In this document: piece by piece, positions 5,634 through 8,480 of the stretch
Layout: the number at the start of each line of letters is the position of its first letter
Numbering within the stretch: position 1 is the stretch's first letter
From: Propionibacteriaceae bacterium
GTDB taxonomy: Bacteria; Actinomycetota; Actinomycetes; Propionibacteriales; Propionibacteriaceae
Reading direction: 5' to 3'
DNA length: 8,480 nt
NCBI GenBank assembly: GCA_003158895.1
Contig: PMLO01000223.1
Span: 1 to 8,480, forward strand
Position numbers and translations under genes: made by a program
Notes under the pieces: model-generated
Seen by the model: only the letters and a program-made list of their open reading frames with translations
Databases searched by the model: none
Told to the model about the DNA's origin: nothing

Positions 5634-5663
5634 GAGACAACTACCCCCCTGGCCTCGTACAGT
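5634..5663 (+). promoter_or_regulatory. Promoter of the ABC ATPase gene
   Basis: GAGACA (5634-5639) resembles TTGACA in its last four bases, and TACAGT (5658-5663) matches TANNNT, with an 18-base spacer. Transcription would start near 5670, giving a leader of about 75 bases to the ATG at 5746. The -10 overlaps the left arm of the inverted repeat at 5662-5686. Confidence 0.5.
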
Positions 5664-5686
5664 TCGGCAGAAGTGACGCGCCGAAC
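5662..5686. promoter_or_regulatory. Inverted repeat at the transcription start of the ABC ATPase gene
   Basis: GTTCGGC (5662-5668) is repeated inverted as GCCGAAC (5680-5686) across 11 bases. The left arm begins inside the proposed -10 and the dyad covers the predicted start point, the usual place for a repressor site. A second small hairpin, ACCG (5685-5688) with CGGT (5694-5697), overlaps the right arm and would be mutually exclusive with it in RNA. No regulator gene is adjacent. Confidence 0.4.
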
Positions 5687-5733
5687 CGGAGATCGGTGAG
5701 TCTTCACGGCGCGACGCGGTGGGGACCCGCTTC

Positions 5734-5744
5734 AGGAGAGGAAG
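5734..5744 (+). promoter_or_regulatory. Ribosome binding site that sets the ABC ATPase start
   Basis: The purine-rich AGGAGAGGAAG ends one base before the ATG at 5746; the AGGAG part has a normal spacing of seven bases. This selects 5746 over the in-frame GTG at 5719, which has no such site. Confidence 0.8.
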
Positions 5745-5745
5745 C

Positions 5746-7359
5746 ATGTCTGACCTGCTGACCGTCCGCGGTGTGACGAAGGCCCATGCTGGAATGCCCG
5801 TCCTGCGCGGCATCGACCTCGACATCCGCCCCGGCGAGGTGCTCGGTCTCATCGGCGCGAACGGCGCCGGCAAGTCCACCCTCATGAGCATCATCTCGGG
5901 CGCCTACCGTGCGGACTCCGGGTCCATGATGGTCGAGGGCGACGCGTACGCCCCCCTCGACAAGGCTGAGGCCCGCGGTCTCGGTATCGGGATCATCGAG
6001 CAGAACTTCCAGATCGACGGCTCCCTCACGGTGGCCCAGGCGATCTACCGCAACACCTACCAGGCCGACCGGCCCCACGAGTCCCTCCGCCGTCAGGCGC
6101 AGTGGCTGCTCAACGAGGCCGGCGTCCACATCTCACCCGATGCCCGCATCGGTCACCTGCTTCGTCCCGAGATGGGTCTGGTCGAGGCCGTACGGCTCCT
6201 CGCCGACGACGCCCAGATCGTGCTCGTCGACGAGGTCGCGGCGACGTTCAACGTACGAGAGATCGCTGATCTCCACTTCATCACCAGCCGGCTGACGCGT
6301 CAGGGCCGCAGCGTCGTCTACATCTCGCACCGCCTGCACGAGGTGAAGGACATCACCAACCGCATCGCGATCCTGCGCGAAGGCGTCATCGTCGACATCC
6401 AGAAGTCGGCGCAGACGACGACTGAGAAGATGGCCGAGGCCATGTTCGGCCGAGTCGTCAACCGCGACAAGCGCCTCACGACGCACAGCCCCGAGATCGT
6501 CCTCCGCGCCACGAACCTGCGCGGCGGCACGCTCCAGGGCGTCGACTTCCAGCTGCACCGCGGCGAGGTGCTCGCGTTCGTGGGCCCGCGTCACTCCGGC
6601 ATCTCCGACATCGTCGGCGCCATCACGGGCGATCGTCCCGGCACGTTCGACGAGTTCGAGGTGTTCGGCCAGCAGCGCCGGATCACCCGTCCCGAGGACG
6701 CGGCGGCCCTGCGCATCACGTACTTCTCCGAGGACGACATCGACCTCGGCGTCTCCCAGGATGAGAGCATCGCCCGCAGCCTCATGTCCGGCGGGTGGGG
6801 TGCCGACGTCGACTTCGACGACGAGGTGGCCGCACTGCGCGACATCATCGGCGTGCTCGGCAAGTTCCAGGTCAAGGCCAAGAGCATCCTCGGCAAGGTC
6901 GACGCCCTCTCCGGTGGCGACCAGCAGAAGATCGCGCTCGCCCGGTTCATGAGCGAGGACTGCGACATCATGATCCTCAACGAGCCCACCCGTGGGCTCG
7001 ACATGAGCTCCCGTCACGACGTCCACAAGATGCTGTCCGAACTCACCGAGAGCGGCAAGTCCGCGATCCTGCTGTCGACCGACTACGAGGACGCGCTGGA
7101 CTGGTCCGACCGCGTCGTCGTCGTACGGGACGGTCTCGTGTGGCGCAACGTGCTCAGCAAGGACTGCACCGCCGACCAGCTCACGTTGTGGGCCCGCGAG
7201 GCGGAGAAGCGGCCGCGCCGCGTCTGGGAGGACGACGAGAGCACGGCCCTGGCCGAGGAGCTCGCGAAAGAGCAGGAGGCGGAGGAGTCCGGGCTCCGTG
7301 CCCAGGAGGAAGAACTGGACCGCCAGATCGTGGCCCGCGCCTCCCGCGCGATCGTCTGA
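5746..7359 (+). CDS. Tandem ATPase subunit of a sugar-type (RbsA/MglA-like) ABC transporter
   Basis: The 537-residue protein has two nucleotide-binding domains in one chain, as in the CUT2 sugar family. Domain 1 (about 4-235) has an intact Walker A, GANGAGKST (37-45), Q-loop Gln86, Walker B LVDE (160-163) and switch His195, but a worn signature (LRPEMG, 139-144). Domain 2 (about 250-485) has GPRHSGIS (280-287) without the Walker A lysine, an intact signature LSGGDQQK (388-395), and Walker B LNEPTRGLD (411-419) with Asn412 for the usual Asp. One composite site should therefore work and one be degenerate; loss of the lysine in the second half is a known family trait. A charged, probably coiled-coil tail (about 486-530) is extra. 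No permease or sugar-binding protein gene adjoins it, so the partner and substrate are unknown. Confidence 0.87.
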   Translation: MSDLLTVRGVTKAHAGMPVLRGIDLDIRPGEVLGLIGANGAGKSTLMSIISGAYRADSGSMMVEGDAYAPLDKAEARGLGIGIIEQNFQIDGSLTVAQAIYRNTYQADRPHESLRRQAQWLLNEAGVHISPDARIGHLLRPEMGLVEAVRLLADDAQIVLVDEVAATFNVREIADLHFITSRLTRQGRSVVYISHRLHEVKDITNRIAILREGVIVDIQKSAQTTTEKMAEAMFGRVVNRDKRLTTHSPEIVLRATNLRGGTLQGVDFQLHRGEVLAFVGPRHSGISDIVGAITGDRPGTFDEFEVFGQQRRITRPEDAAALRITYFSEDDIDLGVSQDESIARSLMSGGWGADVDFDDEVAALRDIIGVLGKFQVKAKSILGKVDALSGGDQQKIALARFMSEDCDIMILNEPTRGLDMSSRHDVHKMLSELTESGKSAILLSTDYEDALDWSDRVVVVRDGLVWRNVLSKDCTADQLTLWAREAEKRPRRVWEDDESTALAEELAKEQEAEESGLRAQEEELDRQIVARASRAIV

Positions 7360-7365
7360 TCGATC

Positions 7366-7878
7366 TCAGGATTCGCTGAGTGCGCGCTCGAACGCTACGC
7401 GCGCCCTGCCGCCGAACGCCACGAGCCGTACGTCCTCGACGTCCGTCGCCGCGCCCTTGATCGCTTCCACGGCCGCGTCCGCCGCGTCGTCCAGCGGCCA
7501 GCCGTACGCACCGGCACTGAGCAGCGGGAACGCGACGCTCGCCGCGCCGACCTCGTCGGCGACGCGCAGGCAGCTCGTGTAGGCGGCGAGCAGCGTGGGC
7601 CGGCGGTCCTCCCGCGACGTGTACACGGGTCCGACCGTATGAATCACCCAGGTCGCCGGCAGCCTGCCCGCCGTCGTCGCCACCGCTTGTCCCGGCGGAA
7701 GCCCCGCCGGGAGCGTCGTCGCACGCAGCGCACGGCAGGCCGCCAGTATCTCCGGTCCACCCGCGACGTGGATCGCTCCGTCAACCCCGCCGCCGCCCAG
7801 CAGGGACGAGTTCGCGGCGTTGACGATCGCGTCGACCCGCACGCCTGTGATGTCGCCCTCGACGATGCTGATCCGCAT
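7366..7878 (-). CDS. Macro-domain protein, probable O-acetyl-ADP-ribose deacetylase
   Basis: The 170-residue protein is essentially one macro domain. GDI (8-10) and VDAIVNAANSSLLGGGGVDGAIH (15-37 region) form the ADP-ribose-binding part with the NAAN box at 20-23 and GGGGVDGAIH at 28-37. The second loop, LLSAGAYGWPLD (119-130), binds the distal phosphate and ribose. This arrangement is that of the MacroD/YmdB class, which removes acetyl from O-acetyl-ADP-ribose or mono-ADP-ribose from proteins. Asp33 and the glycine loop look intact, so activity is likely. The ATG at 7878 is supported by the TANNNT six bases upstream. The stop is only six bases from the stop of the convergent ABC ATPase gene. 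No ADP-ribosyltransferase (DarT-like) or sirtuin gene adjoins it, so a DarTG-type toxin pair is not indicated. Confidence 0.92.
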   Translation of the reverse strand: MRISIVEGDITGVRVDAIVNAANSSLLGGGGVDGAIHVAGGPEILAACRALRATTLPAGLPPGQAVATTAGRLPATWVIHTVGPVYTSREDRRPTLLAAYTSCLRVADEVGAASVAFPLLSAGAYGWPLDDAADAAVEAIKGAATDVEDVRLVAFGGRARVAFERALSES

Positions 7879-7884
7879 GGAGCC

Positions 7885-7890
7885 ACCCTA
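7885..7890 (-). promoter_or_regulatory. -10 element of a leaderless promoter for the macro-domain gene
   Basis: Read on the minus strand, TAGGGT ends six bases before the ATG at 7878, again without a Shine-Dalgarno. The -35 region is not recognisable. Confidence 0.55.
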
Positions 7891-7976
7891 GGTCCGGTGC
7901 CTGACGGGGGCACGGGATCGGGCCAGACGTGGTGAGATGGCTCTCAGTGGGCTGGGCACACGGTGCTCCTCCCCCG

Positions 7977-7982
7977 TAGATT
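7977..7982 (+). promoter_or_regulatory. Possible -10 element for the Roadblock-like gene
   Basis: TAGATT matches TANNNT. TGGGCA (7953-7958) is a weak -35 candidate with an 18-base spacer. The leader to the GTG at 8018 would be near 29 bases. A second TANNNT, TACCCT (7989-7994), is an alternative. Confidence 0.35.
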
Positions 7983-8005
7983 GCTTCTTACCCTCGTAAC
8001 CCGTT

Positions 8006-8011
8006 GAAGGA
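8006..8011 (+). promoter_or_regulatory. Ribosome binding site of the Roadblock-like gene
   Basis: GAAGGA lies six bases before the GTG at 8018 and supports this non-ATG start, since no ATG occurs near the beginning of the frame. Confidence 0.75.
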
Positions 8012-8017
8012 TCGTCC

Positions 8018-8389
8018 GTGTCGAAGCTCCAGGCCAAGCTCGTTGAACTGGTCGAGACGACGACCGGTGCGGAGGGTGCTGCGCTCATCGACATCGGTAC
8101 GGGGATGACGCTCGCCCAGGCGGGTACGCCCGGCTTCGACCTCGACGTGGCGGCACAGGGGTTCGCAACCGCGGTCCGCTACCAGCTCCGCACGATCAGC
8201 GACCTCGGCCTCAACGACCTCGCCGAGGGCATGCTCATCTCCCAGGGCTCGCACCACCACATCTTCGGCGTGCGGACGACCGACAACCGTGAGGGCCTGT
8301 TGGTCTACCTCGCCGTACGACGCGACGGCGCGACGCTCTCCGCCGCTCGTCGCCGGGTCGCGATGATGACAGCCCGGCTTCCCGCCTGA
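8018..8389 (+). CDS. Roadblock/LC7-like small protein
   Basis: The 123-residue protein fits the Roadblock/LC7 fold: a first helix (about 3-16), strand GAALIDIGTGMTLAQAG (20-36), a long helix (about 41-60), strand AEGMLISQGSHHHIFGVR (69-86), strand GLLVYLAVRR (93-102) and a last helix (about 106-120). It is soluble and has no catalytic residues that I recognise. In actinobacteria such proteins often sit in conservons beside a sensor kinase, a DUF742 protein and a small GTPase and act on that GTPase; none of these is next to it here. It appears monocistronic, reading into the convergent gene one base away. The family call rests on the strand and helix pattern rather than on a fixed motif. Confidence 0.6.
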   Translation: MSKLQAKLVELVETTTGAEGAALIDIGTGMTLAQAGTPGFDLDVAAQGFATAVRYQLRTISDLGLNDLAEGMLISQGSHHHIFGVRTTDNREGLLVYLAVRRDGATLSAARRRVAMMTARLPA

Positions 8390-8398
8390 CTCAGGCGG
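8382..8398. terminator. Palindrome spanning two convergent stop codons, possible two-way terminator
   Basis: CCGCCTGA (8382-8389) and TCAGGCGG (8391-8398) are perfect inverted copies around one base. As RNA the stem would be 7 bp with the loop ACT. It contains the TGA of the Roadblock-like gene and the TCA (reverse TGA) of the next gene, so it would work identically on both strands. There is no T-run. Confidence 0.45.
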
Positions 8399-8480
8399 TG
8401 CGCCCAGCGGTGCGCGACCGGCGCCACCACCAGGTCGCGAACATCACCACGAGGATCCCGATCGTCACGTACAGGGAGTA
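8391..8480 (-). CDS. C-terminal end of a membrane protein (partial, runs off the right edge)
   Basis: The last 29 codons before a TGA (TCA at 8391-8393 on the plus strand) are visible, reading in from base 8480. They encode a hydrophobic helix, roughly LYVTIGILVVMFATWWW, followed by the basic tail RRSRTAGRTA. That is the pattern of a final transmembrane segment with a cytoplasmic positive end. Third codon positions are almost all G or C, in keeping with a real gene. Too little is present to name the family. Confidence 0.65.
   Translation of the reverse strand, partial: YSLYVTIGILVVMFATWWWRRSRTAGRTA

Noticed and set aside
6133..7026. 297-residue minus-strand frame inside the ABC ATPase gene
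   Set aside because: It is the antisense of conserved ATPase motifs; no independent start signal or family resemblance.
7366..7878. Macro domain as antitoxin of a DarTG-like system
   Set aside because: No ADP-ribosyltransferase gene adjoins it, and its closeness to the MacroD/YmdB class fits a free-standing deacetylase.

Overview
The window is GC-rich and densely packed, with strongly G/C-biased third codon positions. The carbonic anhydrase resembles the mycobacterial CanA type, and several genes seem to lack a leader and a Shine-Dalgarno site. Together these point to a high-GC actinobacterium. A Nocardioidaceae-like relative is my guess from overall feel, not something the sequence proves. 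It reads as ordinary chromosome: I see no integrase, transposase, phage gene, CRISPR array, toxin pair or recognisable defence locus.

Layout. Bases 1-316 hold no convincing gene and end in a 13-bp tandem repeat that abuts a tRNA-Thr(UGU) gene (317-388, encoded CCA to 391). A gap of about 390 bases (392-784), rich in inverted repeats, leads to a beta-carbonic anhydrase (785-1363) that ends at a strong hairpin. Next on the plus strand come an MFS permease (1455-2696) and a YgjV-like membrane protein with a GNAT-like C-terminal half (2730-3344). These face a minus-strand cluster, transcribed from about 5516 down to 3345: DinB-like protein, small ParB/sulfiredoxin-like protein, CPA2-type cation:proton antiporter. 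Divergent from that cluster is a tandem sugar-type ABC ATPase (5746-7359) with no permease beside it. It converges on a macro-domain protein (7366-7878, minus). Divergent from that is a small Roadblock/LC7-like protein (8018-8389), which converges on the C-terminal tail of a membrane protein running off the right edge (8391-8480, minus).

Architecture. Four genes (MFS, YgjV-like, DinB-like, macro domain) have a TANNNT hexamer exactly six bases before the ATG and no Shine-Dalgarno, as expected for leaderless mRNAs. A fifth (ParB-like) has a near match at the same spacing. The carbonic anhydrase, ABC ATPase and Roadblock genes have clear Shine-Dalgarno sites, and the antiporter looks translationally coupled. 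All three tail-to-tail gene pairs have stop codons only 0, 6 or 1 bases apart, so their transcripts probably overlap at the 3' ends.

Joint function. Most genes look like independent housekeeping or accessory units. The only likely multigene operon is DinB-like/ParB-like/antiporter, and nothing in the sequence gives it a shared pathway. I do not find a convincing new multi-gene system. The best leads are the membrane-anchored GNAT-like protein, the orphan ABC ATPase, the small operon with an unusual antiporter core motif, and the structured leader of the carbonic anhydrase gene.
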